From positions 1 through 45,787 of the forward strand of contig LBPR01000007.1 in NCBI GenBank assembly GCA_000990305.1: a stretch of DNA of 45,787 nt, written 5' to 3'. A program made the position numbers and the translations under genes. The stretch's first letter is position 1, and every line of letters begins with the position of its first letter. The notes under the pieces are model-generated. The model did no database searches. It saw only the letters and a program-made list of their open reading frames with translations, and had not been told where the DNA came from. Of this stretch, positions 20,101 through 27,897 are shown in pieces. This DNA comes from Candidatus Roizmanbacteria bacterium GW2011_GWC2_34_23. GTDB lineage: Bacteria; Patescibacteriota; Microgenomatia; UBA1406; GWC2-37-13.

Positions 20101-20565
20101 GGGGGCAATCCTCCGGAACCATTAGAAATTTTTATTAATGTTGGTAAGGCTGGAAGTGATGTCTACGCAATGGCTGAAGGTTTAGGAAGAATGATTTCGG
20201 TGGCTTTACGTTTTTCGTCTCATATTTCTGTTTTTGATCGTGTCAATGAAATTATTACCCAACTGCAAGGAATTGGAGGAGCAAGAACCATGGGATTTGG
20301 AAAGGATAGAATAAGAAGTCTGCCTGACGCAGTTGCCAAAGTACTATCGATGCATTATGGAATGAATGGGGAGGAAAAACCCAATGGAGTTGTTAAAGAA
20401 GACCCAAAATTAGTAACCGCAACGACTCAACCGTCATTGATTCAACCGGCAGTAGCTGTTGCCCGATCAACCTCTTTTGATATCTGTCCATCGTGTGGTG
20501 AGGTAACCTTAGTCCACGAAGAGGGTTGTAAGAAGTGCTATGGTTGTGGATACTCTGAATGTTAA
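17155..20565 (+). CDS. nrdJ: Adenosylcobalamin-dependent (class II) ribonucleotide reductase, intein-containing
   Basis: VPGGRILSGAG, SFYNCFVIPSPEDS, CGEEGLPPWGVCNLGSINL, LMAGTTSGIEP, C-terminal CPSCG..CKKCYGCGYSEC. Confidence 0.95.
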   Translation: MKLKGISEKVFLDRYSLKNKEGKAMEKRPEEMWARIAKAVSVVEKKSKQKKWEKEFYSALKDFKYVPGGRILSGAGTGYDVSFYNCFVIPSPEDSRGGILKTLGQMVEIMARGGGVGINLSSLRPRGARVKKVNGFSSGPINWAELFSVATRDIIQQGGTRRGALMLMLWDWHPDIEEFITVKQDLSKINGANLSLCVSDTFMEAVEKDSDWPLVFPDIKDPEYDRKWTGDLDAWKKMGKKVIVHKIVKARKLWDLVASAAWKSAEPGVVFMERYNKLYNNYYWNKIICVNPCVTGDTLVNTTNGLITMKKLYEKRLPFRVVVNGKDYLSTAVKLTGKKQIYRLITKEGYQLRLTADHKVFTPFGKKSAGELKKGEKIILATGGYFGTKGTLDEGRVLGWLVGDGSIKKDVVTLYFYQKEKQELAPRFALMVEKMVEGEQVVARPYHIAPQYIEKENKTVIESVRLWRIAYRYGLSHENKYQVPEAIFAGSEGIQRGFLQGIFSSDGTVIGTIEKGVSIRLTSIKKSLLISVQRLLLNFGIFSKIYENRRQEGKRFLPDGRGGLKLYNCQAYHELVISKENLIKFSGLVGFLQQEKQNKLQSFLSLYRRGPYKEKPEATFLKLEKEEIEEVFDITVEGIHGFSANGLLVSNCGEEGLPPWGVCNLGSINLSALVKGKDIDEKGKFDFNALKNIVRIAVRFQDNVVDMDPYIFEGIRKTQLEGERRIGLGTMGLGDTLIKLHLRYGSPESLEFIDYAREKGSFVKYDRKLYLEGKFVDQLPDDVKKSIKKNGIRNSLLLMQAPTGSTSLMAGTTSGIEPVYEFEFIRKDRIGTHIIRHDLYDSWFKKHSKEVEAEKVKKPEWFVSANELTPEDHVKVQGVIQKYVDASISKTVNAPTSHTVEDVKKLYNLAYKLGCKGIAYMRDGSRPGVLERKPEPAEAKTSKQVVCPPPSYTIKPRPMVVHGATYRINTPVGIAFITLNTNGGNPPEPLEIFINVGKAGSDVYAMAEGLGRMISVALRFSSHISVFDRVNEIITQLQGIGGARTMGFGKDRIRSLPDAVAKVLSMHYGMNGEEKPNGVVKEDPKLVTATTQPSLIQPAVAVARSTSFDICPSCGEVTLVHEEGCKKCYGCGYSEC
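18031..19107 (+). other. Intein (359 aa) with LAGLIDADG-type homing endonuclease domain, in nrdJ
   Basis: Starts C-VTGDTLVNTTNG, block-C-like GRVLGWLVGDGSI, block-E-like FLQGIFSSDGTV, ends VEGIHGFSANGLLVSN|C; splicing restores ICVNP-CGEEGLPP. Confidence 0.92.
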
Positions 20566-20566
20566 T

Positions 20567-21088
20567 ATGTCTATCTATACCCGCACTGGCGACTTTGGAA
20601 CAACCGGTCTTTTTGGTGGGAAAAGAATTTCAAAAGCCGACTGTCAGATTGAGACCTATGGATCAATTGATGAGTTAACCTCCTACATCGGTTTAGTCGT
20701 AGTTAAATTAAAAGATAAGAAAGATGCCGATTCTCTTGTCAAAATTCAAAAAGACCTTTATCAGATAATGGGATTTTTGTCCGGAGCAAAAACCGACTTA
20801 TTATTTTTAGAAGACAGAGTTTTAACTTTTGAAAAAAATATTGATCTGATAGAAAAAAAACTACCAAAATTGACTAAGTTTATTATCCCAGGTGGTAATG
20901 AAGTCTCCGCATTATTCCATATTCTAAGAGTAAGCTGTCGTCGTGCTGAAAGAATTTTTGTTGAATATTTTAATAACAATCGAACAATGAAACAATCAAA
21001 CAATATACTAATGTATTTAAATCGTTTATCTGACCTTTTTTTTACCTTGGCACGAAAGTATGGAAAAGATAATGAAGTTGTTTTATAA
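20567..21088 (+). CDS. Cob(I)alamin adenosyltransferase, PduO type
   Basis: MSIYTRTGDFGTTGLFGGKRISKADCQIETYGSIDELTSYIG...FIIPGG...RVSCRRAER. Confidence 0.9.
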   Translation: MSIYTRTGDFGTTGLFGGKRISKADCQIETYGSIDELTSYIGLVVVKLKDKKDADSLVKIQKDLYQIMGFLSGAKTDLLFLEDRVLTFEKNIDLIEKKLPKLTKFIIPGGNEVSALFHILRVSCRRAERIFVEYFNNNRTMKQSNNILMYLNRLSDLFFTLARKYGKDNEVVL

Positions 21089-21101
21089 TCACTAAGCTTA
21101 T

Positions 21102-21623
21102 ATGAAAAAAATCCAAACATTAATTTCTTACACGGTAATAATTTTGTTAGCGGTTTTTGCCAGATTAACTCCCCATGCACCGAATTTTGCTCCAATCGGA
21201 GGATTGGCTTTGTTTTCAGGTTCACACTTTAAAAAGAAAATTGCCTTGTTAATTCCAATAACCGCAATGTTTCTCTCTGATATATTTTTAGGTTTCCACA
21301 AAACCATTCCCTTTGTTTATTTGAGTTTTATTATTATTGCTTTAATCGGAGGATTAATAAAAACTAATAAATGGCAGTCGTTACTCAAAGCGAGTTTAGT
21401 TTCTTCAATTTTATTTTTTTTGATAACTAACTTTGGCGTTTGGGCAACCGGCACAATGTATCAAAAAAACTTAAGTGGTTTGATGCAGAGTTATGTAATG
21501 GGTCTACCATTTTTCCGAAACACACTCCTTTCTGATTTATTTTATTCCTTTTCCTTTTTTTATGGATATAGATTTTTATCAAATATTAATTTCAAAAGAC
21601 TGCTTGCTAGGCTCAATATCTAA
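21102..21623 (+). CDS. DUF6580-like integral membrane protein (putative transport protein)
   Basis: ARLTPHAPNFAPIGGLALFSGSHFKKK, multi-TM, 13 nt after the adenosyltransferase gene. Confidence 0.6.
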   Translation: MKKIQTLISYTVIILLAVFARLTPHAPNFAPIGGLALFSGSHFKKKIALLIPITAMFLSDIFLGFHKTIPFVYLSFIIIALIGGLIKTNKWQSLLKASLVSSILFFLITNFGVWATGTMYQKNLSGLMQSYVMGLPFFRNTLLSDLFYSFSFFYGYRFLSNINFKRLLARLNI

Positions 21624-21637
21624 TCTCAATAATATTT

Positions 21638-21685
21638 TGTCATAATAATCTAAAAGTATACTTTTGTAGGTTATAAGCGGTTGAC
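21638..21685 (+). repeat. Dispersed element copy: AATAATCTAAAAGTATACTTTTGTAGGTTATAAGCGGTTGAC
   Basis: Matches 23727-23768, minus strand 11259-11280, and the window end 45742-45787. Confidence 0.8.
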
Positions 21686-21716
21686 ATATAAATATATTTC
21701 AAATACACATTTTATA

Positions 21717-21750
21717 TGTAGGGAACAAATATTTTTGTTCCCTACAAAAA
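21717..21750. repeat. REP-like hairpin TGTAGGGAACAAATATTTTTGTTCCCTACA
   Basis: 12-bp inverted repeat just upstream of the REP-associated transposase ATG. Confidence 0.85.
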
Positions 21751-21752
21751 TC

Positions 21753-22316
21753 ATGAACGTTATAAAACATCGAAAACAAAATCGTTTAAACGGATTCAAT
21801 TATTCATCAAACGGATATTATTTTGTAACAATCTGTACAAAAGATCGAGAAAAATATTTTGGAAATATTATTGATAATAAAATGGTCTTAAATAATATTG
21901 GTGAAATTGTAAATACATGTTGGTTGGAAATACCAAATCATTTTCCCAATGTTGAATTAGACGAATTTCAAATAATGCCAAATCACGTACATATGATAAT
22001 TATCATCAATAATAAATCAAATACCAAAAACAAATCACCTGTAGGGAACAAATATTTTTGTTCCCTACAAAATATCAATATATCCTGGCAAACAAAATTA
22101 TCAGGATCATTATCATCTGTAATACGTGGTTTCAAAATCGGCGTAACCAAAAAATGCAGAACAAACAATAATAAAATTATTATTTGGCAAAAATCATTTT
22201 ATGACCAAATCATCCGAACAGAATATTCTTTATATTTTATCCGCCAATATATTCATGACAATCCATTAAATTGGGAGTCGGATAGAAATAATTTTAATAA
22301 TAAAAATAAGGTATAG
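21753..22316 (+). CDS. REP-associated tyrosine transposase (Y1_Tnp / IS200-like HUH)
   Basis: NGYYFVTICTKDREKYFG, FQIMPNHVHMIIII (HUH), SLSSVIRGFKIGVTK, WQKSFYDQIIRTEYSLYFIRQYIHDNPLNW. Confidence 0.9.
   Translation: MNVIKHRKQNRLNGFNYSSNGYYFVTICTKDREKYFGNIIDNKMVLNNIGEIVNTCWLEIPNHFPNVELDEFQIMPNHVHMIIIINNKSNTKNKSPVGNKYFCSLQNINISWQTKLSGSLSSVIRGFKIGVTKKCRTNNNKIIIWQKSFYDQIIRTEYSLYFIRQYIHDNPLNWESDRNNFNNKNKV
22040..22072. repeat. Second copy of the REP-like hairpin, inside the transposase ORF
   Basis: 33 nt identical to 21717-21749. Confidence 0.9.
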
Positions 22317-22329
22317 TATTTTTGAATTT

Positions 22330-22812
22330 TTACCCCAAAACCGGAAGAGGAAATTTTTCTTTTAGATATTTTTTATATAACTCTACAGCCTCTCCATGAT
22401 CAAAGGCGATCACTTCTTTTGCAGGTAATTTATCCAAATCAAACCACTGTAATTTAGTTACTTCTTCATCAGATTTACCGGTTCGTTTGACCGCATTGGC
22501 AATAAAGATAAAATCAACATTTTGACGATCTTCGTGAGGGCGATTTGGATTATCGTTAATCCTAAAAAGTTGCAGATTTTCAATTTCCCAACCGCTTTCT
22601 TCCATAACTTCCCGAGTGACAGCTTGAACAAGATTTTCTTTGTGATTAAAAAACCCACCAAGTAAGCCCCACTTTCCCGATTCAGATATTGGCTTACCAT
22701 TTAGAGTTCCTCGTTTCCCAAGAAGTATTTGATCATTCTTAATGACAATTGCATTGACGGTCACGTGACGAAGAAAAGCTTTATTATTATTTTCAAAATA
22801 ACAAGTGATCAT
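22330..22812 (-). CDS. NUDIX hydrolase
   Basis: GGFFNHKENLVQAVTREVMEESGW Nudix box. Confidence 0.9.
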   Translation of the reverse strand: MITCYFENNNKAFLRHVTVNAIVIKNDQILLGKRGTLNGKPISESGKWGLLGGFFNHKENLVQAVTREVMEESGWEIENLQLFRINDNPNRPHEDRQNVDFIFIANAVKRTGKSDEEVTKLQWFDLDKLPAKEVIAFDHGEAVELYKKYLKEKFPLPVLG

Positions 22813-22832
22813 AAGTGTATTATAATCAAATT

Positions 22833-23225
22833 ATGTCAAAAAAAAATTATACACCGATTGATGATTTATTGGGGGCCGGTCTCCCAAAAGAGGCCGAGCC
22901 GATTGCGACGGAATTTGAAATAAAAGAACCTGTGGAACACAGTCCTGAAGAAGAAGTAAGGCCGTTTGTCAGTCCAAGGGCGGAAACAATTGAACTGCCA
23001 CCAGATTTAAAAAAACTAGGACTACAGGCAGTTTCTCACTCCCAATTCCCCAGTTATAAAAATATTAAGTTACCGTTAAGCGACGAAAAAATTGTTGTTG
23101 GCCAAAAAGCACCTATCACATCATCCATCAGGTGGTTGGCAACTTTTGCCCTGTATATTCTTGCCCAAGCACATCTTGGGTTAAAGGTAGTTCACGGGCA
23201 TGTGATAAGAGTACTAAAACGATAA
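22833..23225 (+). CDS. Hypothetical protein (start ATG 22833 preferred over GTG 22815)
   Basis: ORF preceded by TATAAT 22821-22826, 6 nt before ATG. Confidence 0.6.
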   Translation: MSKKNYTPIDDLLGAGLPKEAEPIATEFEIKEPVEHSPEEEVRPFVSPRAETIELPPDLKKLGLQAVSHSQFPSYKNIKLPLSDEKIVVGQKAPITSSIRWLATFALYILAQAHLGLKVVHGHVIRVLKR

Positions 23226-23229
23226 ATTA

Positions 23230-23326
23230 GATAGAATCGGATGAAATCAGACGAAGTCAGATAAAATCAGTAAAAGCAAAACTGATTATATCCGATTAAA
23301 TCCGATTTGATCTGATTACATCCAAT
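23230..23326. repeat. GATNNNATC phased array A, 10-nt period, hairpin, between convergent stop codons
   Basis: 4 left-arm and 4 right-arm 10-mers. Confidence 0.85.
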
Positions 23327-23644
23327 CTAGATGGCTTTGTTTATTTCTGTTAAAAATCCTTCTTTGCTTTGTGCTCCAACGAATTGACCGACGACTTGGC
23401 CATCCTTAAAAATTAAAAAAGTTGGAATAGAAAAAACTTGATATTGAGAAGACAGCTCTTGATTTTGATCAACGTCAACTTTAACAAACTTTACATTTTT
23501 TACCTCTTCAGCCAACTGATCGATGATCGGTCCGGTCATTTTACATGGGCCGCACCAGGTGGCAAAAAAATCAACTAACACAGTTCCTTTATTTTTTAAT
23601 ACCTCTGCTTCAAAATTATTTTTATCAAGATGAGCAACTATCAT
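23327..23644 (-). CDS. trxA: Thioredoxin
   Basis: VLVDFFATWCGPCKMTGPIIDQLA...SIPTFLIFKDGQ. Confidence 0.96.
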   Translation of the reverse strand: MIVAHLDKNNFEAEVLKNKGTVLVDFFATWCGPCKMTGPIIDQLAEEVKNVKFVKVDVDQNQELSSQYQVFSIPTFLIFKDGQVVGQFVGAQSKEGFLTEINKAI

Positions 23645-23726
23645 AACTTCATATCTTAGTACGGGTAATTTTTAATGTCAAACGCAGATTATACGGCTGG
23701 TATCTATCGTCAAAAAAATCCCTTCT

Positions 23727-23846
23727 TAATAATCCAACTGCTCACTTTTGTAGGTTATAAGCGATTGACTAAAATAACACATTATTTATTATTTTATTTA
23801 GCGAGCTATTTATTTAGCGAGTTTTAAACTCGTTAAGCTCGCTAAT
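23727..23846 (+). promoter_or_regulatory. comM leader: dispersed element (TTTTGTAGGTTATAAGCGATTGAC) plus TTAGCGAG nested hairpin
   Basis: Same architecture as recA leader. Confidence 0.6.
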
Positions 23847-23849
23847 ATT

Positions 23850-25367
23850 ATGTTAGCAAAAATATTTTCAGGTACAGTCATCGGTCTAGATGGAATTTTA
23901 ATTGAGGTAGAAGTAGACGTTGCCTCAAAGGGATTTCCTGGTTTTACAATAGTTGGCCTTCCTGATAAAGCAGTTGGGGAAGCTAAGGAAAGAGTCAGGG
24001 CAGCCATTAATAATGCCTCATTTAAAATTCCCGATACCAGAATTACTGTCAACTTAGCCCCGGCCGATATTCCTAAAGTTGGTTCGGCTTTTGATCTGCC
24101 AATGGCAGTTGGGATTTTATCGGCAGGCGGAATAATTAAAAAAGAAATTCATGATAGTCTCTTTGTAGGAGAACTATCATTAAAAGGAGATGTCCGTCGA
24201 GTTCCTGGAGCTATTTCAATTGCACTTCTGGCGAAATCAAAAAAAATCAAGAAAATTTTTGTTTCTCGGGAAAATATATCCGAAGTGATTTTAGTTGACG
24301 GAATTGAAGTTTATCCAGTCGACAATCTTATAAATTTGATTTTACATTTGAATGAAGTTAAATTAATTTCTCCTTTTCCCCCTCAGGATTTTATCAGTCT
24401 TATAAAAGAAGAAAAATATGATTATTTGTTTGAAGATATCAAAGGCCAAGAGACAGCCAAGCGGGCGCTGGAAATAGCCGCCGCCGGATTTCACAATATT
24501 ATTCTTAAAGGTCCGCCGGGAACGGGTAAGACACTTTTGTCACGGGCTTTTCCATCGATTCTTCCTTCGATGGAAAAAGAGGAAATTCTTGAGGTGACAA
24601 AAATTTATTCGGTGGCAGGACTACTCCATAATCAAAGCTTTATTGCCAGTCGGCCTTTCCGTTGCCCTCATCACACAACCTCCAGAATCGGTTTGGTTGG
24701 CGGTGGTTCAAATCCCTCTCCTGGTGAAATTTCTTTAGCCCATCGGGGCGTTTTATTTTTGGACGAAATTCCCGAGTTTCCAAGAACAACTCTTGAAAGT
24801 CTTCGTCAACCCTTGGAGGATGGGTTTATTACAATCTCACGGGCATCGGGAACTTTGATTTTTCCTTCCCGCTTTTTACTTCTAGCAGCATCAAATCCCT
24901 GTCCATGTGGATATTTAGGGCATGAGACAAAACCCTGTCACTGTTTACCGGGGACAATTTTAAAATATCAAAAAAGATTATCAGGTCCGCTTTTAGATCG
25001 AATTGATCTTCATATTGATGTTCCTTCCGTACCGGAGGAAAAATTAACCAGTAATATTTTAAGTGAGTCTAGTCAAAAAGTGAGAAGTAGAGTGGTTAAA
25101 GCTCGGGAAATTCAAAAAAAAAGATTTAAGGATCTAAAAATTTTTACTAATGGAGAAATGTCTTCGGCTCAGATAAAAAAGTTTTGTCAACTGACTCCCG
25201 AGGCAGTTAATCTTTTAAAACAAGCAATTGCAAAGCTGTCTTTATCAGCGCGAAGTTATTTTAAGACGATTAAAATCAGCCAGACGATAGCGGACTTAAA
25301 CGGGGCTACTAAGATTGAAGCTTCCTATGTTTCCGAAGCCTTGCAGTTTAGGTCGCATGACGAGTAA
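23850..25367 (+). CDS. comM: YifB/ComM family Mg-chelatase-like AAA ATPase
   Basis: VEVDVASKGFPGFTIVGLPDKAVGEAKERVRAA, GPPGTGKTLL, RPFRCPHHTTS, LFLDEIPEF, AASNPCPCGY. Confidence 0.95.
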   Translation: MLAKIFSGTVIGLDGILIEVEVDVASKGFPGFTIVGLPDKAVGEAKERVRAAINNASFKIPDTRITVNLAPADIPKVGSAFDLPMAVGILSAGGIIKKEIHDSLFVGELSLKGDVRRVPGAISIALLAKSKKIKKIFVSRENISEVILVDGIEVYPVDNLINLILHLNEVKLISPFPPQDFISLIKEEKYDYLFEDIKGQETAKRALEIAAAGFHNIILKGPPGTGKTLLSRAFPSILPSMEKEEILEVTKIYSVAGLLHNQSFIASRPFRCPHHTTSRIGLVGGGSNPSPGEISLAHRGVLFLDEIPEFPRTTLESLRQPLEDGFITISRASGTLIFPSRFLLLAASNPCPCGYLGHETKPCHCLPGTILKYQKRLSGPLLDRIDLHIDVPSVPEEKLTSNILSESSQKVRSRVVKAREIQKKRFKDLKIFTNGEMSSAQIKKFCQLTPEAVNLLKQAIAKLSLSARSYFKTIKISQTIADLNGATKIEASYVSEALQFRSHDE

Positions 25368-25370
25368 ATG

Positions 25371-25454
25371 GATGAAATCAGATAGAATCAGACGGAGTTA
25401 GATAAAATCAGTAAAAAAACAAACCGATTACATCTGATTATATCCAATTAAATC
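25371..25454. repeat. GATNNNATC phased array B (hairpin)
   Basis: 10-nt period, homologous to array A including the loop. Confidence 0.85.
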
Positions 25455-25461
25455 TATTTTT

Positions 25462-25800
25462 ATGTTTGAGATAAAAGATTTGAGAATATATCAAAAAAGT
25501 TTGAGTTTAGTAAAAGAAGTTTATATTTTAATTAAAAATAATTATAAATTATCGAAAGATTATTCATTATGCGATCAGATAAAAAGAGCCTCAATTTCTG
25601 TTCCTGCAAATATATCAGAGGGTTTTTTTCGTTCGAAAAAATCTACCAAAAATTATCTTGAAATTTCTTCAGGTTCATCTAATGAAGTAGTAACTCATCT
25701 TAAGGTTATTTTTTTAGTTTACGAAATAAATACAGATAAATTACAGGAAGAATACATAATTCTAGGAAAACAAATTAATGCATTTTCCTCAAAATTTTAG
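25462..25800 (+). CDS. Four helix bundle protein (S23/23S rRNA-intervening-sequence protein family)
   Basis: FEIKDLRIYQKSLSLVKEVYILIKNN..LSKDYSLCDQIKRASISVPANISEGFFR. Confidence 0.88.
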   Translation: MFEIKDLRIYQKSLSLVKEVYILIKNNYKLSKDYSLCDQIKRASISVPANISEGFFRSKKSTKNYLEISSGSSNEVVTHLKVIFLVYEINTDKLQEEYIILGKQINAFSSKF

Positions 25801-25803
25801 ACT

Positions 25804-25848
25804 GATTATATCTGATTTTATCCGATTAAATCTGATTTCATCTAATCG
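25804..25848. repeat. GATNNNATC phased array C
   Basis: Four 10-mers GATTATATCT GATTTTATCC GATTAAATCT GATTTCATCT. Confidence 0.85.
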
Positions 25849-25888
25849 GCCTTGACACGGGCGAAAACATTCTCTATACTTTTTTCAT

Positions 25889-26239
25889 ATGTTAAACTTC
25901 TTAGCTAAGGCAGGAGATGTTGAGTATCCAAAGGTTGAACTTGGGTTTGCAATTCCTCAATTTAATGATGTGTTAACTTTTATAGTGAGGTTTTTCTTTA
26001 TTATTGCCGGTTTAGTTGCCCTTGTCTTTCTTCTGCTTGGAGCTTTGTCTTGGATTACGTCCGGAGGGAACAAAGAATCAGTTGATAAAGCTAGAGAAAA
26101 GATTCAGGCGGCGCTTGTTGGTCTGATTCTTATCTTCGTTGTTTTAGCAACGGTTGCAGTTATTGAAAACATCTTTTTCCCCGGCAATACAGGTTTAGGA
26201 ATTACCAAACCTATTGTTTTCCCGGGGTTGATTAATTAA
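25889..26239 (+). CDS. Small two-TM protein, VirB2/TrbC pilin-like
   Basis: Two hydrophobic helices with GALSWITSGGNKESVDKAREKIQAALVGLIL between. Confidence 0.5.
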   Translation: MLNFLAKAGDVEYPKVELGFAIPQFNDVLTFIVRFFFIIAGLVALVFLLLGALSWITSGGNKESVDKAREKIQAALVGLILIFVVLATVAVIENIFFPGNTGLGITKPIVFPGLIN

Positions 26240-26262
26240 GACCATCATTAAACTATTATTCT

Positions 26263-26640
26263 GTGTTTAATATATTTTTACCTCTTTTTACAGTTTCTGC
26301 TCAGATTCAGGATTGGGAAACAGGTCCATCGGGGAACTGTGTTGTTGATGGTGTCCCAACACTTAAATGCTTGGAGATAGTCTTTGGTAACATTCTTTTT
26401 ATGTCTTCTTTTTTTATAATTATTGTTTTATTTATTATGTTTGTCGTCGGCTCGTTTCGCTACCTGACTTCATTTGGTAATGCAGAGCGTATTAAAAAAG
26501 CCCAAGGAACTTTGAAGTATGCGCTGATAGGATTTATATTATTTGTCAGCGCATTTTTGATAATGACAATTATTCAAACATTATTTTTGGGAACGGGAAC
26601 AGACAAACCCAATTTGTTTGAATTTAAGTTGGGAGAATGA
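26263..26640 (+). CDS. Small two-TM protein, VirB2/TrbC pilin-like paralogue (GTG start)
   Basis: VVGSFRYLTSFGNAERIKKAQGTLKYALIGFILF parallels the preceding gene. Confidence 0.5.
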   Translation: MFNIFLPLFTVSAQIQDWETGPSGNCVVDGVPTLKCLEIVFGNILFMSSFFIIIVLFIMFVVGSFRYLTSFGNAERIKKAQGTLKYALIGFILFVSAFLIMTIIQTLFLGTGTDKPNLFEFKLGE

Positions 26641-26642
26641 CA

Positions 26643-26755
26643 GTAAATGTTAAATGTTAAAAAAATATTAAATAACAAAATATTAAACGTTTTTATGTTT
26701 AACAGTTTAAACTTTAATAGTTTATTTAACCTTTAATCTTTAAGATTTAATATTT
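26643..26755. repeat. Imperfect ~113-nt palindrome of TTTAA/TTAAA words, 7-8 nt spacing, between convergent genes
   Basis: GTAAATGTTAAATGTTAAA...TTTAATCTTTAAGATTTAATATTTAC. Confidence 0.75.
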
Positions 26756-26903
26756 ACTTTGAGGGTGTTACGAAGATTACCTTCACTCCTTTATCTTCCG
26801 GAATGGGCGAGGCCATTTTATTTTTTTCCTTAATAAAATTATAGGAGACAAATGCTAAGAGTGCGATTCCGATGGCGATTAAAACGATTCCTAATCCTTT
26901 CAT
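26754..26903 (-). CDS. 49-aa single-TM small protein MKGLGIVLIAIGIALLAFVSYNFIKEKNKMASPIPEDKGVKVIFVTPSK
   Basis: Below ORF-track cutoff; ATG overlaps the TGA of the upstream glycosyltransferase (ATGA). Confidence 0.6.
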   Translation of the reverse strand: MKGLGIVLIAIGIALLAFVSYNFIKEKNKMASPIPEDKGVKVIFVTPSK

Positions 26904-27829
26904 ATGTTTATTTTTTCTTTAATAATATATTTCGGTCTTTTCTGTACTTCCTGATATATTTTACCAATATATTCACCGATTATTCCAATCGTGATCAGTT
27001 GAATACCTCCAAGAAACATAATGGCCGTAAAAAGACCAGCCCAGCCAATGACAAACGATTGAGGGGAAATAGCTTTTCTGATCAGTTCATAGATAATTCC
27101 CAAGAAGCCAAATATACCGGACATAAACCCAAAGTAAGTTGCAATTCGGAGTGGTTTGACGGAAAAAGAAGTAATTCCCTCTAAGGCAAAATTCAACATT
27201 TTAAAGAAGCCATAATGAGTTTGACCTGTTAATCTTTTCTCTCTTTTAAAAAATACAAATTCAGTTGGGTATCCACCCCAAGATACTAAACCCCGCAAAA
27301 AACTTGGTCTTTCATGAAGATTGTTTAAAAATTCAACCACTTGTTTGTCAAGGAGTCGAAAGTCACCCACTTCTTGGGGAATTGGGGTGTCAGACAAAAA
27401 ATTAATTAGTTGATAAAAGATTGTTGCTGTAGTTTTCTTAAAAAAATTATCACCTTGTCTTTCATTTCTTTTTGCGTAAATGATCTTTGCGCCCGCTTGC
27501 CATTTATCAATCATCTGAGGGATAATTTCCGGAGGATCTTGTAGGTCGGCGTCAATCGTAATTACACAATCACCATGGGCGGCCCCATAGCCAGCAACGA
27601 GTGCCATTTGATGTCCAAAATTTCTATAAAAAGAAATTAATTTAATCCGATTATTTTTGTTGACTTGTTTTTTAACCATTTCCGGAGTTTTATCTTTTGA
27701 ACCATCATCAACAAAAATAATCTCATATTGATAATTTTTTAAAATCGGAATAAGACGTTTGAGCAACGGTTCAATATTTTGTTCTTCATTAAAGACGGGG
27801 ATGATGATGGAAAGTAAGAAGTTATTCAT
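26900..27829 (-). CDS. Glycosyltransferase family 2, polyprenyl-phosphate glycosyltransferase (GtrB/DPM1-like)
   Basis: SIIIPVFNEEQNIEPLL, FVDDGSKDKT, ITIDADLQDPPEIIP, two C-terminal TMs. Confidence 0.92.
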   Translation of the reverse strand: MNNFLLSIIIPVFNEEQNIEPLLKRLIPILKNYQYEIIFVDDGSKDKTPEMVKKQVNKNNRIKLISFYRNFGHQMALVAGYGAAHGDCVITIDADLQDPPEIIPQMIDKWQAGAKIIYAKRNERQGDNFFKKTTATIFYQLINFLSDTPIPQEVGDFRLLDKQVVEFLNNLHERPSFLRGLVSWGGYPTEFVFFKREKRLTGQTHYGFFKMLNFALEGITSFSVKPLRIATYFGFMSGIFGFLGIIYELIRKAISPQSFVIGWAGLFTAIMFLGGIQLITIGIIGEYIGKIYQEVQKRPKYIIKEKINI

Positions 27830-27897
27830 GAGTTTATTATATCATTTAGCCCGATTAAAAATAAAATATTTAGTATAATTTAAGAGCAAATTGACAA

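Noticed and set aside
20761-21225. 154-aa minus ORF opposite the adenosyltransferase and DUF6580-like gene
   Set aside because: Antisense to two supported genes; unlikely real
21653-22316. Complete IS200/IS605 insertion sequence with TnpB
   Set aside because: No TnpB, and no clear left/right ends beyond the REP hairpin; better explained as a domesticated RAYT
23230-25848. GATNNNATC arrays as a CRISPR array
   Set aside because: Units are 10 nt with no spacers, and there is no Cas gene in the window
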